The position numbers and the translations under genes were made by a program. This document shows, one piece after another, positions 8,425 through 18,453 of a stretch of 64,000 nucleotides of DNA (position 1 is its first letter; each line of letters starts with the position of its first letter). Location: NCBI RefSeq assembly GCF_008801605.1, contig NZ_VZPJ01000015.1:84901-148900 (forward strand). The letters run 5' to 3'. The notes below the pieces were generated by a model. The model searched no databases. It was given only the letters and a program-made list of their open reading frames with translations, and was not told the DNA's origin. The stretch comes from Pseudomonas brassicacearum subsp. brassicacearum. GTDB taxonomy: Bacteria > Pseudomonadota > Gammaproteobacteria > Pseudomonadales > Pseudomonadaceae.

Positions 8425-10035
8425 TTATTCGGCAGTTGTTGGGGCCAGGAAGGCGGCCTCCAGCAACTGCTGTGTATAGGGGTGCTGCGGCGCGGCGAAT
8501 ATGCTGCGGGCATCACCTTGTTCGACCACTTGGCCATGCTTGACCACCATCAACTGGTGGCTCAGCGCTTTGACGACAGCCAGGTCATGGCTGATAAACA
8601 GGTACGTCAGGTTGTACTTGGTTTGCAACGACCGCAACAGCTCCACCACTTGGCGTTGCACGGTACGGTCCAGGGCCGACGTCGGTTCATCCAGCAGAAT
8701 CAACGCCGGCTTGAGCACCAGGGCCCGGGCAATGGCGATACGCTGCCGTTGCCCTCCGGAAAATTCATGGGGGTAGCGGTTCCGGGTTTCCGGGTCCAGG
8801 CCTACCTCCTTCAATGCCGCTATTATCGCTTGTTCCTGTTCGGCTTCGGTGCCGATCTTGTGGATCCGCAGGCCTTCGCCGACGATCTGGCTCACACACA
8901 TCCGTGGGCTCAGGCTGCCAAACGGGTCCTGAAACACCACTTGCATCTCCCGGCGTAGCGGCCGGACTTGTTGCTGCGTCAGGCTATCCAGCTGCTTGCC
9001 TTCGAAACGGATCCCGCCCTGGCTGCCGATCAACCGCAGGATTGCCAGCCCCAGGGTGGATTTGCCGGAACCGCTTTCGCCGACGATGCCCAGGGTCTGG
9101 CCCTGGGGCAGGCTGAAGCGGATACCGTCCACGGCCTTGATGTAGTCTACCGTGCGCTTGAACAGGCCTTTCTTGATCGGGAACCAGACTTTCAGGTCCT
9201 CGACCTGCAACAGCGGCGGGCCGACGACGTTGCTCGCCGGGGTGCCGCTGGGTTCAGCGCCCAGCAGTTCCCGAGTGTACGGATGCTGCGGTGCCCGGAA
9301 CAACTCTTCGCACGATGCCTGTTCGACGATGCAACCGCGCTGCATGACACATACGCGATGCGCAATTCTTCGCACCAGGTTCAAATCGTGGCTGATCAGC
9401 AGCAGCGACATGCCCAATCGCGCCTGCAATTCCTTGAGCAATTGGAGGATTTTCAACTGGACGGTGACGTCCAGCGCGGTGGTCGGCTCGTCGGCAATCA
9501 GCAGTTCCGGCTCGTTGGCCAGGGCCATGGCGATCATCACCCGCTGGCGCTGGCCGCCGGATAGCTCGTGGGGCAGGGCCTTGAGGCGCTTGTGGGGTTC
9601 GGGAATGCCAACCAGCTCCAGCAACTCAAGGGTCCGGCGGGTCGCGACCTTGCCGCTCAGGCCCTTGTGGATGCCGAGCACTTCATTGATCTGTTTTTCA
9701 ATGGAGTGCAGCGGGTTGAGGGATGTCATCGGCTCCTGGAAAATCATCGCAATCCGGTTGCCACGGATATGACGGATGGTTTTTTCCTTCAAACCCAGCA
9801 AATTCTGGCCGGCGTACTGGATGGTCCCGGTGGGGTGATGGGCCAGCGGGTAAGGCAGCAACCGCAGGATCGAATGGGCGGTAACCGATTTGCCCGAGCC
9901 GCTTTCACCCACCAGGGCCAGGGTTTCGCCGCGCTTGATATCGAAGCTGACCCCCTCGACCACGCGCTGGCGGCGTTCGCCGACAATGAACTCCACCGCC
10001 AGGTCGCGTACTTCGATCAGATTGTCCTGGTTCAT
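8425..10035 (-). CDS. yejF: Peptide ABC transporter, fused ATPases (YejF)
   Basis: A 536-residue ATP-binding protein with two complete ABC modules. Walker A sequences are GESGSGKSVTAHS (first half) and GESGSGKSTLGLA (second half). Signatures are LSGGQRQRVMIA and FSGGQRQRIAIA, and Walker B sequences are LLIADEPTTALD and LILLDEPTSALD. It powers uptake of oligopeptides through YejBE. The ATG at 10035 follows GGAAGTGA and lies two bases after the yejE stop, so translation is probably coupled. Confidence 0.94.
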   Translation of the reverse strand: MNQDNLIEVRDLAVEFIVGERRQRVVEGVSFDIKRGETLALVGESGSGKSVTAHSILRLLPYPLAHHPTGTIQYAGQNLLGLKEKTIRHIRGNRIAMIFQEPMTSLNPLHSIEKQINEVLGIHKGLSGKVATRRTLELLELVGIPEPHKRLKALPHELSGGQRQRVMIAMALANEPELLIADEPTTALDVTVQLKILQLLKELQARLGMSLLLISHDLNLVRRIAHRVCVMQRGCIVEQASCEELFRAPQHPYTRELLGAEPSGTPASNVVGPPLLQVEDLKVWFPIKKGLFKRTVDYIKAVDGIRFSLPQGQTLGIVGESGSGKSTLGLAILRLIGSQGGIRFEGKQLDSLTQQQVRPLRREMQVVFQDPFGSLSPRMCVSQIVGEGLRIHKIGTEAEQEQAIIAALKEVGLDPETRNRYPHEFSGGQRQRIAIARALVLKPALILLDEPTSALDRTVQRQVVELLRSLQTKYNLTYLFISHDLAVVKALSHQLMVVKHGQVVEQGDARSIFAAPQHPYTQQLLEAAFLAPTTAE

Positions 10036-10036
10036 T

Positions 10037-11056
10037 TCACTTCCTCGGATCGAAGGCATCGCGAGCGGACTCGCCGATGAACACCAACAGGCTCAACATC
10101 AGGGCCAGCACGGCGAACGCGCTGATGCCCAGCCATGGCGCCTGGAGGTTGGATTTGCCCTGGGCCACCAGCTCGCCGAGGGACGGCGCGCCTGGCGGCA
10201 GGCCGAAGCCGAGGAAATCCAGGGCGGTGAGGGTGCCGATGGCGCCGGTGAGGATGAACGGCATGAACGTCATGGTCGAGACCATGGCGTTGGGCAGGAT
10301 GTGGCGGAACATGATCGCGCCGTTCTGCATGCCCAGCGCCCGGGCAGCACGCACGTATTCCAGGTTGCGCCCGCGCAGGAACTCGGCACGGACCACATCC
10401 ACCAGGCTCATCCAGGAAAACAGCAGCATGATGCCCAGCAGCCACCAGAAGTTGGGCTGGACGAAACTGGCCAGGATGATCAGCAGGTACAGCACCGGCA
10501 ACCCGGACCAGATTTCCAGGAATCGTTGGCCGGCCAGGTCCACCCAACCGCCATAGAAGCCCTGCAGGGCGCCGGCGATCACGCCGATGATCGAGCTGAG
10601 CACGGTCAGCGTCAGGGCAAACAGGACCGAGATGCGGAAGCCATAGATGACCCGGGCCAGGACATCGCGACCCTGGTCGTCAGTGCCCAGCCAGTTCACG
10701 GAAGAGGGCGGCGCCGGGGCCGGGACCTTCAGGTCGTAGTTGATGCTCTGGTAGCTGAACGGAATCGGTGCCCACAGCACCCAGGCGTCCTTGGCCGCCA
10801 GCAGTTCGCGGATATAGGGACTCTTGTAGTTGGCTTCCAGCGGGAACTCGCCGCCGAAGGTGGTTTCCGGGTAGCGCTTGAGGGCCGGGAAGTACCAGCC
10901 ATTGTCGTAATGCACCACCAGCGGCTTGTCGTTGGCGATCAACTCGGCGCCCAGGCTCAGCCCGAACAGGATCAGGAACAGCCACAGGGACCACCAGCCA
11001 CGCTTGTTGGCCTTGAACAGTTCGAAGCGGCGGCGATTGAGAGGGGACAGGTTCAT
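10037..11056 (-). CDS. yejE: Peptide ABC transporter permease (YejE)
   Basis: A 339-residue inner-membrane permease of the DppC/OppC class. A single N-terminal membrane segment (about 22-44) is followed by a periplasmic stretch and five C-terminal segments. The EAA loop is visible around RAARALGMQNGAIMFRHILP. It pairs with YejB to form the channel. It starts one base after the yejB stop and ends one base before the yejF start. Confidence 0.94.
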   Translation of the reverse strand: MNLSPLNRRRFELFKANKRGWWSLWLFLILFGLSLGAELIANDKPLVVHYDNGWYFPALKRYPETTFGGEFPLEANYKSPYIRELLAAKDAWVLWAPIPFSYQSINYDLKVPAPAPPSSVNWLGTDDQGRDVLARVIYGFRISVLFALTLTVLSSIIGVIAGALQGFYGGWVDLAGQRFLEIWSGLPVLYLLIILASFVQPNFWWLLGIMLLFSWMSLVDVVRAEFLRGRNLEYVRAARALGMQNGAIMFRHILPNAMVSTMTFMPFILTGAIGTLTALDFLGFGLPPGAPSLGELVAQGKSNLQAPWLGISAFAVLALMLSLLVFIGESARDAFDPRK

Positions 11057-11057
11057 C

Positions 11058-12131
11058 TCAATGCTCCCGGCTTTCGAAGTCGATGCGTGGATCGACAAAG
11101 GTGTAGGTCAGATCGCCGATCAGTTTCACCACCAGCCCCAGCAAGGTGAAGATGAACAGGGTGCCAAACACCACCGGGTAGTCGCGGTTGATGGCCGCTT
11201 CGAAACTCATCAGGCCCAGGCCATCGAGGGAGAAGATCACTTCCACCAGCAGGGAGCCGGTAAAGAAAATCCCGATGAATGCCGAAGGGAAGCCGGCGAT
11301 CACCAGCAGCATGGCATTGCGGAATACGTGGCCGTAGAGCACTCGATGGCGGGTCAGGCCCTTGGCCTTGGCGGTGACCACGTATTGCTTGTTGATTTCG
11401 TCGAGGAAGCTGTTCTTGGTCAGCAGGGTCATGGTGGCGAAGTTACCGATCACCAGGGCGGTGACGGGCAAGGCCAGGTGCCAGAAGTAATCGAGGATCT
11501 TGCCACTCATGCTCAATTCGTCGAAATTGTTGGAGGTCAGCCCGCGCAACGGGAACCAGTCGAAATAGCTGCCGCCGGCAAACACCACGATCAGCAGGAT
11601 GGCGAACAGGAATGACGGGATCGCGTAGCCGACGATGATGGCCGAGCTGGTCCAGACATCGAAATGGCTGCCGTGCCGCGTGGCCTTGGCGATCCCCAGC
11701 GGGATCGACACCAGGTACATGATCAGCGTGCTCCACAACCCCAGGGAGATGGACACCGGCATCTTTTCCTTGATCAGGTCGATGACCTTGGCGTCGCGGA
11801 AGAAACTGTCGCCGAAGTCCAGGTGGGCGTAGTTCTTGATCATGATCCACAGGCGTTCGGGTGCCGACTTGTCGAAGCCGTACATGCGCTCGATTTCCTT
11901 GACCAGCCCCGGGTCCAGGCCCTGGGCGCCGCGGTAGGAGGAGCCTGCCACCGACACTTCGGCACCGCCGCCGGCAATGCGGCTGGTGGCGCCCTCGAAG
12001 CCCTCGAGCTTGGCGATCATCTGTTCCACCGGCCCGCCGGGCGCGGCCTGGATGATGACGAAGTTGATCAGCAGAATGCCGAACAGGGTCGGGATGATCA
12101 GCAGCAGTCGCCGAAAAATATAAGCCAGCAT
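11058..12131 (-). CDS. yejB: Peptide ABC transporter permease (YejB)
   Basis: A 357-residue permease of the DppB/OppB class, with an N-terminal membrane helix (MLAYIFRRLLLIIPTLFGIL) and an EAA-type loop near TAKAKGLTRHRVLYGHVFRN. YejB proteins have a longer periplasmic insert after the first helix than DppB, and this is seen here (about 35-135). It starts four bases after the yejA stop, inside a five-gene operon. Confidence 0.94.
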   Translation of the reverse strand: MLAYIFRRLLLIIPTLFGILLINFVIIQAAPGGPVEQMIAKLEGFEGATSRIAGGGAEVSVAGSSYRGAQGLDPGLVKEIERMYGFDKSAPERLWIMIKNYAHLDFGDSFFRDAKVIDLIKEKMPVSISLGLWSTLIMYLVSIPLGIAKATRHGSHFDVWTSSAIIVGYAIPSFLFAILLIVVFAGGSYFDWFPLRGLTSNNFDELSMSGKILDYFWHLALPVTALVIGNFATMTLLTKNSFLDEINKQYVVTAKAKGLTRHRVLYGHVFRNAMLLVIAGFPSAFIGIFFTGSLLVEVIFSLDGLGLMSFEAAINRDYPVVFGTLFIFTLLGLVVKLIGDLTYTFVDPRIDFESREH

Positions 12132-12135
12132 TTCG

Positions 12136-13989
12136 TTACTCCACGCTCGCAGGGGCGGCGATTTGCTGCTCGATGACCTGCTTCTCTACTTCATCGGCCG
12201 GCTTGACCTCCGGCTTGACCCACCAGGTGGTGGTGCCGATGTCATAGGTGGGCGTGATTTTCGGATGGCCGATGTGGTTCCAGTAGGCCACGCGCCAGGT
12301 CTTGATGTGCCAGTTCGGGATCACGTAGTAGCCCCATTGCAAGACCCGGTCCAGCGCACGGGCGTGGGCCACCAGGCTCTTGCGCGAATCGGCGTTGATC
12401 AGTTGTTCCACCAACTGGTCCACGGCCGGATCTTTCAGGCCCATGGTGTTGCGGCTGCCGGGCTTGTCGGCGGCGGCGGACATCCAGAACTCGCGTTGTT
12501 CGTTACCCGGCGAACTGGATTGCGGGAAGCTGCCTACCACCAGGTCGAAGTCCCGGGAGCGCACGCGGTTGATGTACTGGGACACGTCCACGCGGCGGAT
12601 CACTAGGTCGATGCCCAGGTCGCTCAGGTTGCGCTTGAACGGCAGCAGCACCCGTTCGAACTCGGTCTGGGCCAGCAGGAACTCCAGCACCACCGGTTTG
12701 CCCTGGGCATCGACCATCTTGTCGTCGACGATGCGCCAGCCGGCCTCTTGCAGCAATTGGTAGGCCTTGCGCTGCTGGTCGCGGATCATGCCGCTGCCGT
12801 CGCACATCGATGGCTGGAAGGCGTCAGTGAAGACCTGTTCGGGAATCTTGCCGCGCAGGGGCTCGAGGATCTTCAACTCGTCTTCGCCGGGCAGGCCGGT
12901 GGCAGCCATTTCCGAATTCTCGAAATAGCTGCGGGTGCGGGCGTAGGCGCCGTTGAACAGTTGCTTGTTGGTCCACTCGAAGTCCAGCAGCAGGCTCAAG
13001 GCCTTGCGCACCCGTATGTCCTGGAAGATCGGCCGGCGCAGGTTGTAGACAAAGCCTTGCATGCCGGTGGGGTTGCCGTTGGGGATCTGTTCCTTGATCA
13101 ACCGGCCTTCGGTCACGGCCGGGATGTTGTAGGCATTGGCCCAGTTCTTGGCGGTCATCTCCAGCCAGAAATCGAACTGCCCGGCTTTCAAGGCCTCGAC
13201 CGCGACGGTGTTGTCGCGGTAGTAATCGGTAGCCAGTACGTCGAAATTATAGAAACCGCGATTGACCGGCAGGTCCTTGCCCCAGTAGTCCTTCACCCGC
13301 TCATAGCGGATCGAGCGTCCGGCCTTCACTTCGGCGACCTTGTAGGGACCGCTGCCCAGGGGGATTTCCAGGTTGCCCTTGCTGAAGTCGCGCTCGGCCC
13401 ACCAGTGCTTCGGCAATACCGGCAGTTGGCCGAGGATCAACGGCAGTTCACGATTGTTGGTGTGCTTGAACTTGAACAAGACCTTGAGCGGGTCTTCGGC
13501 GATGACGTCGGCGACGTCGCTGTAATAGCCGCGAAACATCGGCGCGCCGTCCTTGGTCAGGGTCTGGAAGCTGAAGACCACGTCCTCGGCGCGCACCGGA
13601 TGACCATCGTTGAAACGGGCTTCGGGGCGCAGGTAGAAACGCACCCAGCCATTGTCCGGGGCTTTCTCGATTTTTTCGGCGATCAGGCCATATTCGGTGA
13701 ACGGTTCGTCCAGGCCCTGCTTGGCCAGGGTGTCGTAGATCAGGCCGATGTCGTCGGCCGGTACACCTTTGCTGATGAACGGGTTGAGGCTGTCGAAGCC
13801 GCCAAAACCGCCCTGGCGGAAGATCCCGCCTTTGGGCGCGTCCGGGTTGACGTAGTCGAAGTGCTTGAAGTTCGCCGGGTACTTCGGCGGCTCGTTGTAC
13901 AAGGTCACGGCATGCTGCGGCGCGGCACAGGCCAGCCCGGCGAATAACAGGCTGCTGGCCTGCAGGAGCAGGGCGCGTAAAGGCTTCAT
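12136..13989 (-). CDS. yejA: Periplasmic peptide-binding protein (YejA), copy 2
   Basis: A 617-residue SBP_bac_5-family solute-binding protein. Signal peptide MKPLRALLLQASSLLFAGLACA is cleaved near residue 22, giving a soluble periplasmic receptor for oligopeptides. Family segments include PKGGIFRQGGFGGFDSLNPF and LPVNRGFYNFD. Its start overlaps the stop of the upstream homologue as ATGA. The product clearly resembles that homologue along its length. YejA/YejB/YejE/YejF homologues import peptides and, in E. coli, microcin C. Confidence 0.92.
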   Translation of the reverse strand: MKPLRALLLQASSLLFAGLACAAPQHAVTLYNEPPKYPANFKHFDYVNPDAPKGGIFRQGGFGGFDSLNPFISKGVPADDIGLIYDTLAKQGLDEPFTEYGLIAEKIEKAPDNGWVRFYLRPEARFNDGHPVRAEDVVFSFQTLTKDGAPMFRGYYSDVADVIAEDPLKVLFKFKHTNNRELPLILGQLPVLPKHWWAERDFSKGNLEIPLGSGPYKVAEVKAGRSIRYERVKDYWGKDLPVNRGFYNFDVLATDYYRDNTVAVEALKAGQFDFWLEMTAKNWANAYNIPAVTEGRLIKEQIPNGNPTGMQGFVYNLRRPIFQDIRVRKALSLLLDFEWTNKQLFNGAYARTRSYFENSEMAATGLPGEDELKILEPLRGKIPEQVFTDAFQPSMCDGSGMIRDQQRKAYQLLQEAGWRIVDDKMVDAQGKPVVLEFLLAQTEFERVLLPFKRNLSDLGIDLVIRRVDVSQYINRVRSRDFDLVVGSFPQSSSPGNEQREFWMSAAADKPGSRNTMGLKDPAVDQLVEQLINADSRKSLVAHARALDRVLQWGYYVIPNWHIKTWRVAYWNHIGHPKITPTYDIGTTTWWVKPEVKPADEVEKQVIEQQIAAPASVE

Positions 13990-15818
13990 TGATCTTTCTC
14001 CGAAGATTTCAGCCACCATGCGCTCAGGCCCAGGGTGTAGGGCGGCGTGGTGACGAAGGCGAACCGGTTGCGGTACGCCAGGCGATGATAATTGAGATAC
14101 CAGTTGGGAATGCAGTAATGCTGCCACAGCAGCACGCGATCCAGGGCCTTGCCGGCGGCGACCTGTTCGTCACGGGTCTGGGCGGCGAGCAGCTTTTCCA
14201 GCAGATGATCGACCACAGGGTTGGCGATCCCGGCGTAGTTCTTGCTGCCCTTGACCCCGACCTGGCTGGAGTGGAAGTACTGCCATTGTTCGAGGCCCGG
14301 GCTGAGGGTCTGGTTCAAGGTCAGCAGGATCATGTCGAAGTCGAATTGGTCCAGGCGCTGCTTGTACTGGGCGCGGTCCACCGTGCGTAGTCGGGCCTGG
14401 ATGCCGATGCTGGCGAGGTTCTCGACGTAGGGTTGCAGGATGCGCTCCAGGTTCGGGTTCACCAGCAGGATTTCGAAGCTCAGGGGCTGGCTGTCGGCGT
14501 TCAGCAGGCGTTGGCCGTTGAGGCTCCAACCGGCTTCTTTCAATAACCCCAGGGCTTTGCGCAGGGTTTCCCGGGGGATGCCGCGACCGTCGGTCTTGGG
14601 CAAGCTGAAGGGTTCGGTGAGCAGTTTGGGCGGCAATTGTTCCCGGTATGGCTTGAGCAGCAGCCATTCATGGCCCACCGGCAGGCCGGTGGCGGAGAAC
14701 TCGCTGTTGGGGTAATAACTGAGGGTGCGCTTGTAGGCGCCGCTGAACAGGGTGCGGTTGGTCCACTCGAAATCGAACATCAGCCCCAGGGCTTCACGCA
14801 CCTTGACCTCGGCAAACGTGCCGCGTCGGGTGTTCATGAACAGGCCCTGGGTCTGGGTCGGGATCTGGTGGGGAATCTGCGCCTTGATCACGTCGCCGCG
14901 CTTGATCGCCGGAAAGTCATAGCCGTTGGCCCAGTTCTTGGCCTGGTGTTCGATGTAGATGTCGAACTCACCGGCCTTGAAGGCTTCGAAGGCAACTTCG
15001 CTGTCACGATAGAACTCCACGTCCATGCGGTCGTAGTTGTACTTGCCACGATTGACCGGCAGGTCCTTGCCCCAGTAATCCTTGACCCGTTCGAACACCA
15101 GTTGGCGGCCTGGTTGCACTTTGGTGATGCGATACGGCCCGCTGCCCAGGGGCGGTTCGAAGGTCGTTGCCTTGAAATCGCGGCCTTTCCAGTAATGCTG
15201 GGGCAACACCGGCAGTTCACCCAGGCGCAGGATCAGCAGCGGATTGCCCGCGCGCTTGAAGACAAAGCGGATTCTCAGTGGATTGAGAATGTCGACACGC
15301 AGCACTTCCTGCAGGTTGGTGCGGTATTGCGGGTGACCGTCCTTGAGCAGCGTCCTGTAGGAGAACGCCACGTCATAGGCGGTGATGGGCACGCCATCGT
15401 GAAACCGCGCTTCGGGGCGCAGGTTGAACACCACCCAACTGCGGTCTTCGCTGTATTCCACCGACTGGGCGATCAGGCCGTAGCTCGACGTCGGTTCATC
15501 ACCGGACGGCGCGTACTGGCCGGTGCCGACCATCAGTGGTTCGTTCAGCTCATTGATGCCGTATTGCAGGAAATTGGGTGTGGAAACCGGGCTGCTGCCC
15601 TTGAACGTGTAGGGGTTGAGCGTATCGAAGGTGCCGAATGCCATGACTCGCAAGACACCGCCCTTGGGCGCTTGCGGGTTGACCCAGTCGAAGTGGGTGA
15701 ATCTGGCCGGGTACTTGAGCGTGCCGAACTGCGCATAGCCATGGCTTTCGCTGATGGTTGCGCTGGCGGGAGAGCTCAAGGCCAGGCTGATCAGGAGCAA
15801 GAGGAGGGGACGTATCAA
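13986..15818 (-). CDS. Periplasmic peptide-binding protein, YejA paralogue copy 1
   Basis: A 610-residue SBP_bac_5 protein, first gene of the transporter operon. Signal peptide is MIRPLLLLLISLALSSPASA. The segments PKGGVLRVMAFGTFDTLNPY and LPVNRGKYNYDRMDVEFYRD match the downstream paralogue in order and position, so the pair looks like an old tandem duplication. Two receptors sharing one YejBEF channel would widen substrate range; this is inference. Convergent with nothing upstream; a REP pair separates it from mltD. Confidence 0.91.
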   Translation of the reverse strand: MIRPLLLLLISLALSSPASATISESHGYAQFGTLKYPARFTHFDWVNPQAPKGGVLRVMAFGTFDTLNPYTFKGSSPVSTPNFLQYGINELNEPLMVGTGQYAPSGDEPTSSYGLIAQSVEYSEDRSWVVFNLRPEARFHDGVPITAYDVAFSYRTLLKDGHPQYRTNLQEVLRVDILNPLRIRFVFKRAGNPLLILRLGELPVLPQHYWKGRDFKATTFEPPLGSGPYRITKVQPGRQLVFERVKDYWGKDLPVNRGKYNYDRMDVEFYRDSEVAFEAFKAGEFDIYIEHQAKNWANGYDFPAIKRGDVIKAQIPHQIPTQTQGLFMNTRRGTFAEVKVREALGLMFDFEWTNRTLFSGAYKRTLSYYPNSEFSATGLPVGHEWLLLKPYREQLPPKLLTEPFSLPKTDGRGIPRETLRKALGLLKEAGWSLNGQRLLNADSQPLSFEILLVNPNLERILQPYVENLASIGIQARLRTVDRAQYKQRLDQFDFDMILLTLNQTLSPGLEQWQYFHSSQVGVKGSKNYAGIANPVVDHLLEKLLAAQTRDEQVAAGKALDRVLLWQHYCIPNWYLNYHRLAYRNRFAFVTTPPYTLGLSAWWLKSSEKDQ

Positions 15819-15930
15819 GTCTGAGATCCGATCCAGGCGGCTTGGGCTTTTATGGCCTGTACAGTAACAGCTTGTATCGGCAGGAAAAAGGCGGGGTTTA
15901 GAGGGGATGCCAGTCAGCTAAGCGGATACC

Positions 15931-16020
15931 TGTGGGAGCAAGGCTTGCCCGCGATGAACGATATCGCGGTTCAACTGTTAAACCGCGGTGTGGCCATCGC
16001 GGGCAAGCCTTGCTCCCACA
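15931..16020. repeat. REP pair (AAGGCTTGCCCGC family)
   Basis: GTGGGAGCAAGGCTTGCCCGC and its inverse, separated by about 42 bases. The spacer holds its own imperfect inverted repeat around CGCGGTT/AACCGCG. It lies between mltD and the yej operon. Confidence 0.93.
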
Positions 16021-16072
16021 GGCCTTGCCCCCACAGATGAGTCCCCTCACCACACAACGCTCCCCGGTCACC

Positions 16073-17521
16073 TCAGTGCGGGGAGTAGACCGTCAGCATC
16101 TGCCCAGGCTTGAGGGCCTTGCCCATCCGTGGGTTCCAGCGCTTGAGGTGCTGCATTTCCACGTTGAAACGCTTGGCGACGACGTACAGCGAATCACCTT
16201 GCTTGACCTTGTATTGGGTCTGCTTCTTCTGGTCCTTGCTATTGGCGGCCACCACGGTGCTGATGCGCTTGCTGGTGGCCTTGCTGGCCTTGGCGTCCTG
16301 CATCACCAGGGTCTGGCCGACCTTGAGCTTGTTGCCGCTGAGTTTGTTCCAGCGTTGCAGGTCTTTGGTCTGGACGTTGTTGGCCTTGGCGATCTGGGCG
16401 AGGCTTTCGCCGCGCTTGACTCGGTAGGTACGCCGGGCGCCTTCCACGTCGCTGTCGTCGGCTGTCTCGAACACCGGCTTGAGCGAGCGCTGGCTTATCA
16501 GCTCTTCGGGGCGCATGGTCGACAGGCTGGCGGTCAGCAACTGGGCCTTGGACGTGGGCACCAGCAGGTGCTGGGGGCCGTCGATGGTGGTGCGCTGCTT
16601 GAAGGCCGGGTTGAGCTGGAACAGCTCGTCTTCGTCGATGTTGGCCACCGCCGCGACCTTGGACAGGTCCATGCGCTGGTTGATCTCGACGACCTGGAAA
16701 TAGGGTTCGTTGGCGATCGGGTTGAGGTTCACGCCATAGGCATCGGGCGAGAGCACCACCTGGGACAGCGCCAGCAACTTCGGCACATAAGCCTGGGTTT
16801 CGCTGGGCAGCGGCAGGTTCCAGTAGTCGGTGGGCAGGCCAAGCTTCTCGTTGCGCTCGATGGCGCGGCTGACCGTACCCTCGCCGGCGTTGTAGGCGGC
16901 CAGCGCCAGCAACCAGTCGCCGTTGAACATGTCGTGCAGGCGCGTCAGGTAGTCCAGGGCGGCCGTGGTGGAGGCGGTGATATCGCGACGCCCGTCATAG
17001 AAGCGGGTCTGGCGCAGGTTGAAGTAACGCCCCGTGGACGGGATGAATTGCCACAGGCCCACTGCGTTGGCCCGGGAATAGGCCATGGGGTTGTAGGCAC
17101 TCTCGATCACCGGCAGCAACGCCAGCTCCAGCGGCATGTTGCGCTCTTCGAGGCGTTCGACGATGTAATGGATGTACAGGCTGCCACGCTCACCGGCGTT
17201 TTCCATGAAGGAAGGGTTGCTGGCGAACCACAGGCGCTGTTGCTCGATACGTGGATTGACGCCGGCCGTTTCCTGCAGCTGGAAACCCTGGCGCATGCGC
17301 TCCCAGACGTCCTGGGGTACTTGAGGGCTGGGTTTCTCACTGAGCCATACCGGCTTCTGTTTGGCGCGAGCGGCGATATTCGGCGTGTGCGCCGCGTCGG
17401 TCTGCGGCAGCTGGCTCGTGCTCTGGCAGCCCGCCAATGTGGCGGACACGGCCACCGCAATGGCTTGAGCCAAGCGGGTCAATGTGTCTGACTGGACGGA
17501 CCTGCGTATAGATGACGACAT
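16073..17521 (-). CDS. mltD: Membrane-bound lytic transglycosylase D
   Basis: A 482-residue outer-membrane lipoprotein that cleaves peptidoglycan to 1,6-anhydro products. The signal ends in the lipobox LAGC (lipidated Cys about residue 32). The lysozyme-like SLT domain (about 110-260) includes ALLPVIESAYNP with the catalytic Glu, and NAVGLWQFIPSTGRYF. Two C-terminal LysM domains start at YRVKRGESLAQIAKANNV and YKVKQGDSLYVVAKRFNV and bind glycan. I chose the ATG at 17521; an ATG eight codons upstream is possible. The dnaQ-rnhA-mltD neighbourhood is conserved in Pseudomonas. Confidence 0.94.
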   Translation of the reverse strand: MSSSIRRSVQSDTLTRLAQAIAVAVSATLAGCQSTSQLPQTDAAHTPNIAARAKQKPVWLSEKPSPQVPQDVWERMRQGFQLQETAGVNPRIEQQRLWFASNPSFMENAGERGSLYIHYIVERLEERNMPLELALLPVIESAYNPMAYSRANAVGLWQFIPSTGRYFNLRQTRFYDGRRDITASTTAALDYLTRLHDMFNGDWLLALAAYNAGEGTVSRAIERNEKLGLPTDYWNLPLPSETQAYVPKLLALSQVVLSPDAYGVNLNPIANEPYFQVVEINQRMDLSKVAAVANIDEDELFQLNPAFKQRTTIDGPQHLLVPTSKAQLLTASLSTMRPEELISQRSLKPVFETADDSDVEGARRTYRVKRGESLAQIAKANNVQTKDLQRWNKLSGNKLKVGQTLVMQDAKASKATSKRISTVVAANSKDQKKQTQYKVKQGDSLYVVAKRFNVEMQHLKRWNPRMGKALKPGQMLTVYSPH

Positions 17522-17620
17522 TGGCTGGAAGTAAGTTCCGGGCAAAAATGTCGGCCGATTCTAGGAAGCGCACCCCAACAGGTCAACCTTTCAGAATTTT
17601 TGTATCAATCGATAGCTGCC

Positions 17621-18388
17621 TTAGAACGTATCTTTCCAAGCCCTCAAGGCCGCAAAAACCTCACTCGGCGTCTGGTTTCGCTGGCCGTTCCGTTCGTCTG
17701 CTTTTTGTTTAACAGATGTTTCAGTCGTGCGCAGGAACGGGTTGGTGAGTTTTTCCAGGGCCAGGGTCGAGGGTAGCGTCATGATGCCTTCGCTGCGTTG
17801 CCGGCTGACTTTTTCCAGGCGGGCGGCGACGTCCGGGTTGCCGGGCTCCACGGCGGCGGCGAACTTCAGGTTGCTGAGGGTATATTCATGGGTGCAGTAG
17901 ACCAGCGTATCTTCAGGCAGGGCGGCGAGGCGACTGAGCGAATGGTGCATTTGCGCAGGCGTGCCTTCGAAGAGCCGGCCGCAACCGGCGGCGAACAGGG
18001 TGTCGCCACAGAACAGCAGGCCGTGATGGTAGTAGGCGATGTGCCCCAGGGTATGGCCAGGCACGGCATAGACATCGAAGTCCCAGCCGAGCACGCTGAC
18101 CGTGTCGTTGTCATGCAGGGCCTTGTCCCGCGCCGGGATGTTTTCGCTGGCCGGACCGTAAACGGTGGCGTTCGTCGCATTCTTCAGCGCCTGGACGCCG
18201 CCGACATGATCATGGTGATGATGGGTGATCAGGATGTCGCTCAGGACCCAGCCCGGATGGGTCTCGAGCCAGGCCTGCACCGGCGCGGCGTCACCCGGGT
18301 CGACCACGGCGCAGCGCTGGGTGGCGTGGTCCTGTAACAACCAGATGTAGTTATCGGTGAATGCGGGCAGGGCACTGATCTGTATCAT
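17621..18388 (-). CDS. gloB: Hydroxyacylglutathione hydrolase (glyoxalase II)
   Basis: A 255-residue metallo-beta-lactamase-fold enzyme that hydrolyses S-lactoylglutathione to lactate and glutathione in methylglyoxal detoxification. The binuclear metal motif THHHHDHVGG lies near 53-62. Further ligands are in PGHTLGHIAYY and GDTLFAAGCGRLFEG. The C-terminal substrate-binding tail is complete. The start is at MIQISALPAFTDNYIW, the family N-terminus; the ribosome site is weak. The gene is divergent from the methyltransferase-like gene with a 65-base gap. Confidence 0.95.
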   Translation of the reverse strand: MIQISALPAFTDNYIWLLQDHATQRCAVVDPGDAAPVQAWLETHPGWVLSDILITHHHHDHVGGVQALKNATNATVYGPASENIPARDKALHDNDTVSVLGWDFDVYAVPGHTLGHIAYYHHGLLFCGDTLFAAGCGRLFEGTPAQMHHSLSRLAALPEDTLVYCTHEYTLSNLKFAAAVEPGNPDVAARLEKVSRQRSEGIMTLPSTLALEKLTNPFLRTTETSVKQKADERNGQRNQTPSEVFAALRAWKDTF

Positions 18389-18453
18389 CGTGGAATTCGC
18401 CAAGCGGAAAACAAAGGCGCATCTTAGAACTTCCTGACGCGTTGGAGAATGCA

